A stretch of 11,893 nucleotides of DNA from Scatomorpha sp964367935 (GCA_964367935.1 CAYIYZ010000011.1:1-11893); one strand, 5' to 3'; positions 1-6,722 are shown, counted from the stretch's first letter. Notes: a model not told the origin generated them from the letters alone. Numbers and translations: made by a program.

Positions 1-1538
1 TCCCACTCTATGGTTGCGGGTGGTTTACTCGTGATGTCGTATACTATCCTGTTTATTCCACGCACTTCATTTACTATACGTGTTGATACCTTGTCTAACA
101 CATCATAAGGTATTCTCGCCCAGTCCGCTGTCATGAAATCGCTTGTCGTTACCGCCCTCAGTGCCAAAGTATAGTCATAGGTCCTGCCGTCACCCATGAC
201 ACCCACCGACCTCGTATTCGTCAGCACTGCAAAATACTGCCCTATCGACCTATCTAAATCCGCTTCCATTATCTCATGCCTGTATATCGCATCCGCATCT
301 CGTAAAGTATCAAGCTTCTCCTTCGTGATGTCACCTATTACCCTTATCGCAAGGCCCGGTCCCGGGAATGGCTGTCGCATCACCAGATACTCAGGCAACC
401 CAAGCTCACGCCCTAATTGTCGTACCTCATCCTTAAACAACAAACGCAAAGGCTCTATTATCTCTCTAAAATCAACATGATCAGGTAATCCACCCACATT
501 ATGATGACTCTTTATCACCGCCGCATCACCGGCCCCCGACTCAATTACATCAGGATATATCGTGCCCTGAACTAAATAGTCCACGCTGCCTATCTTCCGC
601 GCTTCCTCCTCAAACACACGTATAAATTCTTCTCCGATTATCTTTCGCTTCGTCTCAGGGTCCGTGACGCCTGCAAGCCTCGTAAGAAAACGCTCCTCTA
701 CATCAGCTCGCACAAAATTTATCTCCCACTTAGAAAACGCTTCCTCTACCTCATCGCCCTCATTCTTGCGCATCAAGCCATGGTCCACAAACACGCAGGT
801 AAGCTGCTTACCCACAGCCTCAGCCAACAAGGCCGCCGCCACCGAACTGTCTACGCCACCCGACAAGGCAAGCAAAACTCGTCCCTCGCCCACCTGCGCA
901 CGTATCTCCTCTATCGCCCTTGTCTTATAATCGCCCATGCTCCAGTCGCCCCGCGCCTTGCACACAGCATACAAAAAGTTGCGTATCATATCCCCGCCAT
1001 TTTCCGTATGATTTACCTCCGGATGATACTGCACACCATAAAAACCACGCTCTTCATCACAAATAGCCACATTCGGACACGCTTCAGTATGTGCCACCAA
1101 CTTAAAGCCGTCAGGCACCTTCTCCATATAGTCTCCGTGACTCATCCACGTTACACCCCTATCGGGCAGATCCTTAAACAACTTACAGCTCGTGTCAAAA
1201 AATGTATCCGTTTTACCATACTCACGTGCCGTGTCATCCTGCGCCGGCGTCACACGACCTCCCAAAGTATGCGCTATCAACTGACAACCATAGCATATGC
1301 CGAGTATCGGTATCCCCGCCTCGAATATTGCCTTATCTATCTTCGGCGCTCCCTCCTCATAAACGGAGTTCGGACCGCCTGTAAATATTATGCCCACTGG
1401 CTCTCTCGCAAGTATCTCCTCTACAGACTTAGTATACGGCATTACCTCGCAATACACCCCACACTCACGCACTCGACGTGCTATGAGCTGATTGTACTGT
1501 CCACCGAAATCCACTACTATCACTATCTCATTTTTCAT
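1..1538 (-). CDS. guaA: GMP synthase (glutamine-hydrolysing), cut at the last codon by the window edge
   Basis: It converts XMP, glutamine and ATP to GMP in the cytoplasm, the last step of guanine nucleotide synthesis. I translated the reverse strand by hand. An N-terminal class I glutamine amidotransferase domain carries GGPNSVYEEGAP (about residues 54-65) and the nucleophile Cys82 in GICYGCQ; its His-Glu pair is in QYHPEVNH. The ATP pyrophosphatase domain has the P-loop SGGVDSS at about residues 226-232 (bases 843-863). The C-terminal dimerisation domain ends PPATIEW, then GA of the next codon, which matches the family ending WE-stop. So 512 full codons are present and only one sense base plus the stop lie outside; the expected length is 513 residues, normal for the family. 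ATG at 1538 has GGGAGAG about nine bases upstream. I saw no frameshift in the parts checked. It has its own promoter but may also be read from the upstream hydrolase gene, as no terminator separates them. Confidence 0.97.
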   Translation of the reverse strand, partial: MKNEIVIVVDFGGQYNQLIARRVRECGVYCEVMPYTKSVEEILAREPVGIIFTGGPNSVYEEGAPKIDKAIFEAGIPILGICYGCQLIAHTLGGRVTPAQDDTAREYGKTDTFFDTSCKLFKDLPDRGVTWMSHGDYMEKVPDGFKLVAHTEACPNVAICDEERGFYGVQYHPEVNHTENGGDMIRNFLYAVCKARGDWSMGDYKTRAIEEIRAQVGEGRVLLALSGGVDSSVAAALLAEAVGKQLTCVFVDHGLMRKNEGDEVEEAFSKWEINFVRADVEERFLTRLAGVTDPETKRKIIGEEFIRVFEEEARKIGSVDYLVQGTIYPDVIESGAGDAAVIKSHHNVGGLPDHVDFREIIEPLRLLFKDEVRQLGRELGLPEYLVMRQPFPGPGLAIRVIGDITKEKLDTLRDADAIYRHEIMEADLDRSIGQYFAVLTNTRSVGVMGDGRTYDYTLALRAVTTSDFMTADWARIPYDVLDKVSTRIVNEVRGINRIVYDITSKPPATIEW

Positions 1539-1572
1539 ATAAGCCAACTCTCCCAGTATATTTAGTTATTCT

Positions 1573-1601
1573 ATTATCAACATGTACCGTCAACTTGTCA
1601 A
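1573..1601 (-). promoter_or_regulatory. Predicted sigma-A promoter of guaA
   Basis: On the minus strand TTGACA (1596-1601) and GATAAT (1573-1578) are separated by 17 bases. Transcription would start near 1566, leaving a leader of about 27 bases, too short for a purine riboswitch. GTTGAC occurs twice in tandem at the -35 and GTTGA again overlapping the -10, which may be a repressor site. Confidence 0.65.
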
Positions 1602-1615
1602 CCATATTCGACATT

Positions 1616-2389
1616 TTATCCTAACAACTCTAGCTTCTCTCGCAGCCACTCCGACATCTTCTGCAGCTGCTCCCTATCATGAAAATAATGCTCACAATCA
1701 TCCAAGTAGCTAACAGTACCTCCATAGCGAGTAACAAACTCCTCCGCCTCACCACTTTTTGACATTGCGTCATGCACTCCATACACTATGTCAATTCCAC
1801 AATGAGGCTCTAAACTATCAACAGCGTGCCGCAGCACGTACTGCTTATAGTCCCAGTCCACTGTTTGACCCTTTGGCAGGGGGATCTCACCCACCTTGTG
1901 CCTCTGCTCGTCTGTTAAATATATTGTGCCCACTTGATTTAAGTACTCATCACTTATGCCGAGCACCGCCTGCAAGCCCTCCACCATACGTATGGCATTT
2001 AATATAGGAGCAAGAAACATTATGCGCTCCACACCCTTTAAATCAGGATAAGCAAGCATTGTATAAAACGCACCCATACTCACCGAGAACATACTAATTT
2101 TCTCTGATTGTGCCTTAGCGTGCTCATAGACTGCCAATAAATCATTTTTGCAATGATGTGGTATACAAAGGTATGAGTCACCTCTTCTATTGCCATGTTG
2201 CGGCTGGTCATAGCTCAGTACTCCATAGCCCTTAGACACTGCCACCTCTGCCAATGCCGTAATATCTAAGTCTTCCTTATTAGACATATTACCATGCGTG
2301 GCTATTATTACCTTTTCTCTCTCGTCTCCCCACCATACGGCAGGAATAACAGTACTTCCCGTTTCTATTTTAATGTGTGTCTTATTCAT
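1616..2389 (-). CDS. Alpha/beta hydrolase of unknown substrate
   Basis: The 257-residue protein has an alpha/beta-hydrolase plan and no signal peptide, so it is probably a cytoplasmic esterase, thioesterase or peptidase-like enzyme. HGNMSNK at about residues 33-38 fits the oxyanion region after the first core strand. The nucleophile elbow is FSVSMGAF, with Ser104 as nucleophile in S-x-S-x-G rather than the usual G-x-S-x-G. The acid is probably Asp207 (VYGVHD) and the base His234 (DDCEHYF) or His237. I chose ATG at 2389 because GAGGAAGAAG lies directly upstream. The longer in-frame start at 2455 would have to lie upstream of the predicted promoter. The gene precedes guaA by 77 bases on the same strand with no terminator between, so read-through is possible, but nothing shows a link to purine metabolism. 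The substrate cannot be told from sequence. Confidence 0.85.
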   Translation of the reverse strand: MNKTHIKIETGSTVIPAVWWGDEREKVIIATHGNMSNKEDLDITALAEVAVSKGYGVLSYDQPQHGNRRGDSYLCIPHHCKNDLLAVYEHAKAQSEKISMFSVSMGAFYTMLAYPDLKGVERIMFLAPILNAIRMVEGLQAVLGISDEYLNQVGTIYLTDEQRHKVGEIPLPKGQTVDWDYKQYVLRHAVDSLEPHCGIDIVYGVHDAMSKSGEAEEFVTRYGGTVSYLDDCEHYFHDREQLQKMSEWLREKLELLG

Positions 2390-2420
2390 TTCTTCTTCCT
2401 CAACTACTAACATATAATAT

Positions 2421-2449
2421 ATATTAGCAAAGTTTACCTCATTACGCAA
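2421..2449 (-). promoter_or_regulatory. Weak candidate promoter of the alpha/beta hydrolase gene
   Basis: Minus-strand TTGCGT (2444-2449), a 17-base spacer and TAATAT (2421-2426) lie between the upstream gene's terminator and the ATG at 2389. Matches to consensus are partial. It supports the shorter start of the hydrolase. Confidence 0.4.
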
Positions 2450-2458
2450 GTACAAGAA

Positions 2459-2494
2459 AGAAATAGACCGAGACGGATGTCTCGGTCTATTTCT
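2459..2494 (-). terminator. Intrinsic terminator of the GntP-family permease gene
   Basis: A perfect 16-bp inverted repeat (2459-2474 with 2479-2494) closes a four-base loop. It begins 14 bases after the permease stop at 2508. On the minus strand the stem is followed by the T-rich run TTTCTTTCTTG. Confidence 0.85.
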
Positions 2495-2507
2495 AAATAT
2501 CTTAAGT

Positions 2508-3854
2508 TTATAGGTATCCGAATGCAGCGTAAACGCCCAGTAGTATGAGTAATGAAATAATGGGGATAACCACCGTAATCATGCCAACACCAAAGTATGA
2601 ACGCTTATGGTCGTTGCCCGTATAGTTAAGTACGGTAACAACAAGTCCGTTATGTGGTAGTGAGTCCAAAGTCAAGCAAGCCAAACCGGCAGAACGTGCC
2701 AGGGCTTCTACTTGCAGAGTGCTCATAGACGGCACAAAGTGTTCCCCGATAATCGGCATCGTTATACCCAAAGCGCCCGAACCGGAGCCACTGACACCGG
2801 CCATGAGTGCAATGGAGATCAGTGAAATTATTACAGGGTTACCGGAGGACTCAGTTACCATACCGATGATATTTGCAAATGCAGGTGTACCCTGTACTAC
2901 AGTACCGAAGCCAACGACCGCCGCTGTATTAAACAGTGCAGTAACGCCACCCATAAGGCCAACACTCAATGTGCCCCAAATTTCCTTCAGATTTAAGTAA
3001 GGGATGAAGCACACGAAGGCAACTAGGAAACCTACACTCAAAGAAGCAGCAGCACCTACAGATGTGAAGTTAAGTACAAGCAATAGTACTATCATAGGTA
3101 GGAAGGAAACAATAAAGTTCGGACGCTTCTTATCGCTCTTTGCAGCTATGGCAGCATCGTCGCCCTCACGAGCCTCAAAATGCAGTCCTTTTTTCTTGCT
3201 GTTAGCAAGCCACCAATATACAAACGCAACCACTATCACCATCTGGATAGCACCACCGATTAGTCCCGGTACCAAAGCGGAGCTGTAAGAAACTCCGAGC
3301 ATATCAGCCGGTATGGTGTTCTGTATCTGCGGTGAGCCCGGTATCCAGCACGCCGCTGTGCCTGCACCGGCAAAGTATACACCGGGTATCAGGGTTCTTG
3401 ATATATCTGCACGCTTAAACATTGAAAGCATCAAGGGGTATAGTGCAAACAAACACACGAAAACGGAAACACCGCCGTATGAAAGTAAAAAGCCCGCTAG
3501 TATTATCGAAGGTATTATCGCTTTTTCGCCAAGCTTATCCACAACGCCATTCGCTATAGATTCAGCGGCGCCCGAAGTCTCATATAGCTTACCAAACAAA
3601 GCTCCGGGTATGAACAACCAGAAGAAATTACCGAAATATCCTGACAATCCCGAGATAAAGCTACGAGACGCAGTCGGATCGGATATAGCAGCAGTACTGA
3701 ACATCCCGTCCAAGAAACTCATTCCTCCCGTAACAAACTGCGCTGTTATCAAGCAAAACAAAGCAGCAATTACAGATGAGAAAAATATCGGCACTCCTCT
3801 AAACACAAGGAAAATCAAAATTGCCAAACTAATCAACAATAGAATAATATCCAC
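2508..3854 (-). CDS. GntP-family organic-acid permease
   Basis: This is a polytopic inner-membrane transporter of the GntP family (gluconate, hydroxybutyrate and similar small hydroxy-acids, proton-coupled in known members). It has about a dozen hydrophobic segments. Family-like stretches include IPGSPQIQNTIP in the middle, a glycine-rich GVSGSGSGALGITMPIIGEHF, and LDSLPHNGLVV near the C-terminus. I prefer the GTG start at 3854: it has AGGAAG seven bases upstream and gives an N-terminus VDIILLLISLAILIFL that begins like known family members (448 residues). An in-frame ATG at 3875 adds seven residues (455). Its Shine-Dalgarno-like AAAGG is only two bases away, but it overlaps the stop of a short upstream ORF (TAATG), so it could be used by coupled re-initiation. 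The gene is monocistronic, with its own promoter and terminator. The family call is firm; the substrate is not. Confidence 0.9.
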   Translation of the reverse strand: MDIILLLISLAILIFLVFRGVPIFFSSVIAALFCLITAQFVTGGMSFLDGMFSTAAISDPTASRSFISGLSGYFGNFFWLFIPGALFGKLYETSGAAESIANGVVDKLGEKAIIPSIILAGFLLSYGGVSVFVCLFALYPLMLSMFKRADISRTLIPGVYFAGAGTAACWIPGSPQIQNTIPADMLGVSYSSALVPGLIGGAIQMVIVVAFVYWWLANSKKKGLHFEAREGDDAAIAAKSDKKRPNFIVSFLPMIVLLLVLNFTSVGAAASLSVGFLVAFVCFIPYLNLKEIWGTLSVGLMGGVTALFNTAAVVGFGTVVQGTPAFANIIGMVTESSGNPVIISLISIALMAGVSGSGSGALGITMPIIGEHFVPSMSTLQVEALARSAGLACLTLDSLPHNGLVVTVLNYTGNDHKRSYFGVGMITVVIPIISLLILLGVYAAFGYL

Positions 3855-3874
3855 GCTAACACTTCCTTTCAACA

Positions 3875-3949
3875 TTACCTTTTTAATTTAAAACTAAGTA
3901 CGCGCTCTGCTCCACTTCCCACTCCTTCCAATTTTTCGCTAAGTTGCAT
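3875..3949 (-). CDS. 24-codon upstream ORF, possible leader peptide coupled to the permease
   Basis: The ORF is too short for standard calling. It reads MQLSEKLEGV then GSGAERVLSF then KLKR and stop. GAGG at 3957-3960 lies seven bases before ATG (3947-3949), an ideal spacing. The TAA stop (3875-3877) shares one base with an in-frame ATG of the permease gene (TAATG), the classic arrangement for translational coupling. The peptide has no signal sequence or membrane segment and ends basic. Its start codon lies in the 3' strand of a candidate pseudoknot (3944-3986). It could be a regulatory leader, a small protein or chance; no family is recognised. Confidence 0.45.
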   Translation of the reverse strand: MQLSEKLEGVGSGAERVLSFKLKR

Positions 3950-3986
3950 TTTCTTACCTCATTCGAATTCTAATGCAATAATTCGA
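3944..3986 (-). promoter_or_regulatory. Candidate H-type pseudoknot in the permease leader
   Basis: Read on the minus strand, TCGAATT (3980-3986) pairs perfectly with AATTCGA (3963-3969). Inside that hairpin's 10-base loop, TTGCATT (3972-3978) pairs perfectly with AATGCAA (3944-3950) further downstream. Connecting loops are 1, 2 and 12 bases, which is sterically allowed for an H-type pseudoknot. GAGG (3957-3960) lies in the 12-base loop and the ATG of the short ORF is inside the second stem. The element would start at the predicted first base of the mRNA. It matches no riboswitch class I know. Confidence 0.4.
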
Positions 3987-3993
3987 CCTTTAT

Positions 3994-4022
3994 AGTTTAT
4001 ATGATTATTTCATTATTGTCAA
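3994..4022 (-). promoter_or_regulatory. Predicted promoter of the GntP-family permease gene
   Basis: Minus-strand TTGACA (4017-4022), 17 bases, then TAAACT (3994-3999). Transcription would begin near 3987, directly before the candidate pseudoknot, giving a leader of about 130 bases. The 138 bases from 4023 to 4160 upstream hold no gene and no clear signal apart from a small GGGCA/TGCCC inverted repeat at 4133-4155. Confidence 0.6.
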
Positions 4023-4160
4023 GCTTTGGTTACTGTTTTCGAGCCGCTTTTTTGTTAGTTTTACATATTTCCCAAAGCCGATTCTCGCTTTTATCTGTAT
4101 AACATGAATATATTTTCTATTAATTCGAAGATGGGCAGCAACTGTTGTAATGCCCAAAAA

Positions 4161-4196
4161 AATAAGCTGTATTGAGCGAGCTCAATACAGCTTATT
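4161..4196 (-). terminator. Intrinsic terminator of the YkvI-like permease gene
   Basis: A perfect 16-bp stem (4161-4176 with 4181-4196) with a four-base loop is followed on the minus strand by seven T residues. It lies about 21 bases after the stop of the permease gene. Confidence 0.92.
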
Positions 4197-4217
4197 CAAA
4201 TAAAAACTAATTAATTC

Positions 4218-5375
4218 TTACTCAATGCCGGTGTAGTCTATCTTGTTAGCATCAAGGTACTTCTTGCTGATCTTTCTACCACCGAGTATGATAGCAGGCA
4301 GTATGATGATCGGAAGGTTCAAGTAACCTATGATTCTGTAGCCTACAGAAACAAGTGCGGTGATACCGAACTTAGAACCTGCTGCACAGACAATAAGCAT
4401 AACGCAGACGAAGACAGCGTCACGCACAGTGTGGCTTGCGCCCTCGCCCTTGGAACGATAGTACTTGCTGAAACGTGCCACGCCGCCGAAAGCGAAGCTT
4501 ACAACAGTACTCAGAACGCCAATGAAGACTATAGCTATGTATACAGTTGTCAGCCAGTCCATGCCAAGGCGCTGTAGTACGGAGTAGATGGGAAGACTCT
4601 CAGATGTGATGTCATATACGTTAGTGAAGCTAAATAGCATGGTGCAGAGTACAATCAACATTACTGTGTTGCCGACCCAACCTGCAATCGCTGCCTTCTT
4701 GCTCTCACTACGACTGGGCAGTGCATCTGCAACAGATGTGATACTCGCAACAACAGTTGCCTGGAAGGAACCATAAATGATAGCACTCCACAGTGCTGCG
4801 CCCCAGCTCATCTCAGGTAGATTTGTTGCCTGATTTGCAATAGATCCTGCGAGATCTGCATCGCCTACTGCAACAACAAGTCCAACAATTACAAACAACA
4901 TGCCTACAACAACAAACATCATGTATGCTGAGGCACGACGTACAAGGTCAGCTCCGAATGCACAAAGTAAGGTAGCACACAAAATTAGTATGCCGACACC
5001 TACCCAGTAGTTCAAACCGACAAAGTTCTCAAGTAGTGTAGCGATAGCATTAATACTACCACCGAGCGCTGTAAATATCGTAATAAGGAAGGATATGTCA
5101 AATAAGTACACAACCCACTTCATTCCGAATAGCTTCTCAACCCAAGACTGATAATCATAGGTCTTGTAAACACGGGAAAACTCCATAGAGTAATAAAGTG
5201 CAGTGGCGAGCAATGCCATCGCCAAAACAGTTACCACGATACCGGGAATACCGAACTTTACATAGTATACGTTAAGCTGTGTGCCGCTCGCAACACCGGG
5301 ACCAAAGTGTGTTCCCATCCATACGGATGCTACACTGATGAAAATGGGTAGTCCTTTTTTCTTAGTCTCTGCCAT
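4218..5375 (-). CDS. YkvI-like polytopic membrane transporter
   Basis: The 385-residue protein has about ten hydrophobic segments and no soluble domain. Early in the chain GTHFGPGVASGTQ (residues 21-33) breaks the first helix with glycines, as in the unwound helix of APC/LeuT-fold carriers, and resembles the YkvI group (COG3949), whose substrates are mostly unknown. AALWSAIIYGSFQATVVASI in the middle would be part of the symmetry-related bundle. The short C-terminal tail is charged. ATG at 5375 is chosen because GGAGG lies seven bases upstream (5383-5387 in sense order); an in-frame ATG at 5393 has no such site. It has its own promoter, a long structured leader and a strong terminator. It diverges from the ketopantoate-reductase-family gene, so transport of a related acid is plausible but unproven. 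Confidence 0.8.
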   Translation of the reverse strand: MAETKKKGLPIFISVASVWMGTHFGPGVASGTQLNVYYVKFGIPGIVVTVLAMALLATALYYSMEFSRVYKTYDYQSWVEKLFGMKWVVYLFDISFLITIFTALGGSINAIATLLENFVGLNYWVGVGILILCATLLCAFGADLVRRASAYMMFVVVGMLFVIVGLVVAVGDADLAGSIANQATNLPEMSWGAALWSAIIYGSFQATVVASITSVADALPSRSESKKAAIAGWVGNTVMLIVLCTMLFSFTNVYDITSESLPIYSVLQRLGMDWLTTVYIAIVFIGVLSTVVSFAFGGVARFSKYYRSKGEGASHTVRDAVFVCVMLIVCAAGSKFGITALVSVGYRIIGYLNLPIIILPAIILGGRKISKKYLDANKIDYTGIE

Positions 5376-5400
5376 TTGATAACCTCCAAACATAATTTTT

Positions 5401-5506
5401 GCATGAGTATTATCTTAGCTGCCGCTTCGCCAACACATCATGCCCACATCAGTCTTTCACATTCGCCTTCCTCACCCTTCGGCAGGAGCAAGAATTGCTG
5501 AACCTG
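5401..5506 (-). promoter_or_regulatory. Structured 5' leader of the YkvI-like gene
   Basis: Two hairpins can be drawn in the minus-strand leader. At the predicted 5' end, CAGG (5503-5506) and AGCAA (5495-5499) pair with TTGCT (5487-5491) and CCTG (5483-5486), nine pairs with a three-base bulge. Near the ribosome binding site, 5432-5443 pairs with 5401-5411, eleven pairs with one bulge and one G-U. No T-tract follows, so this is not an attenuator terminator. No known riboswitch class is recognised. Confidence 0.3.
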
Positions 5507-5517
5507 AATACATAGGC

Positions 5518-5546
5518 ATTCTATATGAACAAACTATGAATGTCAA
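5518..5546 (-). promoter_or_regulatory. Predicted promoter of the YkvI-like gene
   Basis: Minus-strand TTGACA (5541-5546), a 17-base spacer and TAGAAT (5518-5523). It implies a start near 5511 and a leader of about 135 bases. Confidence 0.65.
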
Positions 5547-5585
5547 GAATGGTTAAATATATAACACATTAATTGTCATGATTAT

Positions 5586-5633
5586 AGTGCACATTTTGCA
5601 AATATTGTTAGTTTTGTAACAAAAAACAGTGCA
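5586..5633. promoter_or_regulatory. Possible operator cluster between the divergent promoters
   Basis: The stretch between the two divergent promoters holds a palindrome TTTGCAAA (5595-5602), an inverted repeat TTGTTA/TAACAA (5605-5622) and a direct repeat AGTGCA at 5586-5591 and 5628-5633, 42 bases apart, close to four helical turns. Any could be a regulator site; the AT-rich background makes chance repeats likely. Confidence 0.25.
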
Positions 5634-5648
5634 TAGTTGCGTTCCCTC

Positions 5649-5677
5649 TTGACGTTTGCTTTAGTTTGTTATAAAAT
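5649..5677 (+). promoter_or_regulatory. Predicted promoter of the ketopantoate-reductase-family gene
   Basis: TTGACG (5649-5654), 17 bases, TAAAAT (5672-5677). The start would be near 5684, giving a leader of about 35 bases that ends in GGGAGGA and ATG at 5719. Confidence 0.65.
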
Positions 5678-5718
5678 TAAAGTTGCGTGTACTATATAAA
5701 TTTTTGGGAGGATTACAC

Positions 5719-6672
5719 ATGAAAATAGCAATGATAGGCAGTGGCGCTGCCGGTAGTGTTTTCGCAAGTTATTTGACACTTGGCGGAGCAGACAACATCT
5801 GGTTGGTTGATCCTTATAAGGCTCACATGGATAAAATCGCAGCGGACGGCCTAAAGTTCAAAGATCCCTCCGGTGAGTATGTCACTACCGGTTATAAGAC
5901 AACAACTGATTCTACTACCGTTGGCATTGCCGACATAGTCATTATCATGGTTAAGACAACTCATACACATGCTGCTATGAAGACAGCAGAGCCTTGCATA
6001 GGCCCCAACACAGTTGTTGCAACCTTGCAAAACGGTTTGGGTAACGAGGAAGTCGTTAAGCAGTATGTGCCTGCAGACCGTGTTATTTTCGGTTGCGGTA
6101 ACATGGGTACTGAGATGCCCGAGCCGGGCTCTTGCGTATCTAAGCCCCAAGCCGGCGTTAACATGTATTTTGGTCCTGCCGAAAAGAGCGAGCTAAACGA
6201 CGCTGCCGGTAAGTATCTTGAAAAGTGCTTTAAGTCTGCAGCTTGTGTACCTGAGTACTATGATGATGTACGTCCTAAGATGTGGCGCAAAGCTACCTCT
6301 AACAGTGGCTTTAACACAACTTGCGCTATCCTCAGACTTCAGATTGGCGAAGTTCATGACGATCCCAACGGTTTAGCTCTTGTATGGGGTATATGGAATG
6401 AAGCTGCAGCTGTTGCTGAGGCTATGGGTATCCCCGGCATAGCAGATCACATGAAGGGTGAGCTGCCGGCTATCAGAAAGAACATTGGTAACTACTACCC
6501 CTCCATGGCTCAGGACACCATGGCACACAGGCAGACAGAAGCTGACAGCCTGACCGGTGCTATAGCTATGTACGGCGCTAAGTACGGCGTTGCTACACCT
6601 TACTGCGAAGTTTTGACTAAGGTAGTTAAGGCTATCGAGGCAAACTACGACAAACAGTACAAGGATAAGTAA
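5719..6672 (+). CDS. Ketopantoate reductase family oxidoreductase (PanE/ApbA-like)
   Basis: The 317-residue cytoplasmic enzyme would reduce a 2-oxo acid to a 2-hydroxy acid with a nicotinamide cofactor. The N-terminal Rossmann fold has GSGAAG (7-12) and a QNGLGNE loop (104-110). The C-terminal helical domain keeps the two family catalytic sites: Lys191 followed by Asn195 (KATSN) and Glu274 (HRQTE). The second strand ends in Asp31 (WLVDPY), where NADPH-dependent E. coli PanE has an Arg that holds the 2'-phosphate; Asp there usually favours NADH. ATG at 5719 is chosen over upstream in-frame codons because GGGAGGA sits seven bases before it. No other pantothenate gene is nearby and a permease diverges from it, so a D-2-hydroxyacid dehydrogenase, as known in this family from Enterococcus and Lactococcus, is as likely as true ketopantoate reductase. 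The family is firm; the substrate is open. Confidence 0.9.
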   Translation: MKIAMIGSGAAGSVFASYLTLGGADNIWLVDPYKAHMDKIAADGLKFKDPSGEYVTTGYKTTTDSTTVGIADIVIIMVKTTHTHAAMKTAEPCIGPNTVVATLQNGLGNEEVVKQYVPADRVIFGCGNMGTEMPEPGSCVSKPQAGVNMYFGPAEKSELNDAAGKYLEKCFKSAACVPEYYDDVRPKMWRKATSNSGFNTTCAILRLQIGEVHDDPNGLALVWGIWNEAAAVAEAMGIPGIADHMKGELPAIRKNIGNYYPSMAQDTMAHRQTEADSLTGAIAMYGAKYGVATPYCEVLTKVVKAIEANYDKQYKDK

Positions 6673-6693
6673 ATTACTCTAAATACATACTTT

Positions 6694-6722
6694 AAGGGCT
6701 GATACGCTTTGTATCAGCCCTT
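6694..6722 (+). terminator. Intrinsic terminator after the ketopantoate-reductase-family gene
   Basis: A 12-bp perfect stem (6694-6705 with 6711-6722) with a five-base loop, followed by TTACTGTTTTCTT, 21 bases after the stop. The opposite side lacks a T-run, so it mainly serves the plus strand. Confidence 0.8.

Noticed and set aside
780..1565. Long plus-strand ORF of 261 codons
   Set aside because: It lies antisense to guaA, has no ribosome binding site, and its translation is low-complexity and rich in His, Tyr, Arg and Leu, as expected from a shadow frame.
1539..1615. Possible purine riboswitch before guaA
   Set aside because: The gap is only 77 bases, the predicted leader about 27, and none of the conserved purine-riboswitch loops is present.
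3313..3891. Plus-strand ORF of 192 codons
   Set aside because: It is the antisense of the GntP-family permease gene, which has clear family motifs and membrane segments.
4133..4155. Small GGGCA/TGCCC inverted repeat next to the YkvI terminator
   Set aside because: Only five pairs with a long loop and no obvious role; it lies downstream of the T-run of the real terminator.
5476..5483. GCCGAAGG on the minus strand, as in glycine riboswitches
   Set aside because: The second conserved block (CUCUCAGG and the following A-rich string) and the P1 stem are absent, so a glycine riboswitch cannot be called.
5472..5513. A 13-codon ORF in the YkvI-like leader (MYSGSAILAP...)
   Set aside because: Its ATG would sit at or before the predicted transcription start and has no ribosome binding site.
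5683..5718. Extended start of the ketopantoate-reductase-family protein
   Set aside because: It would place 12 extra residues before the Rossmann motif and begin at the predicted transcription start; the ATG at 5719 has an excellent GGGAGGA.
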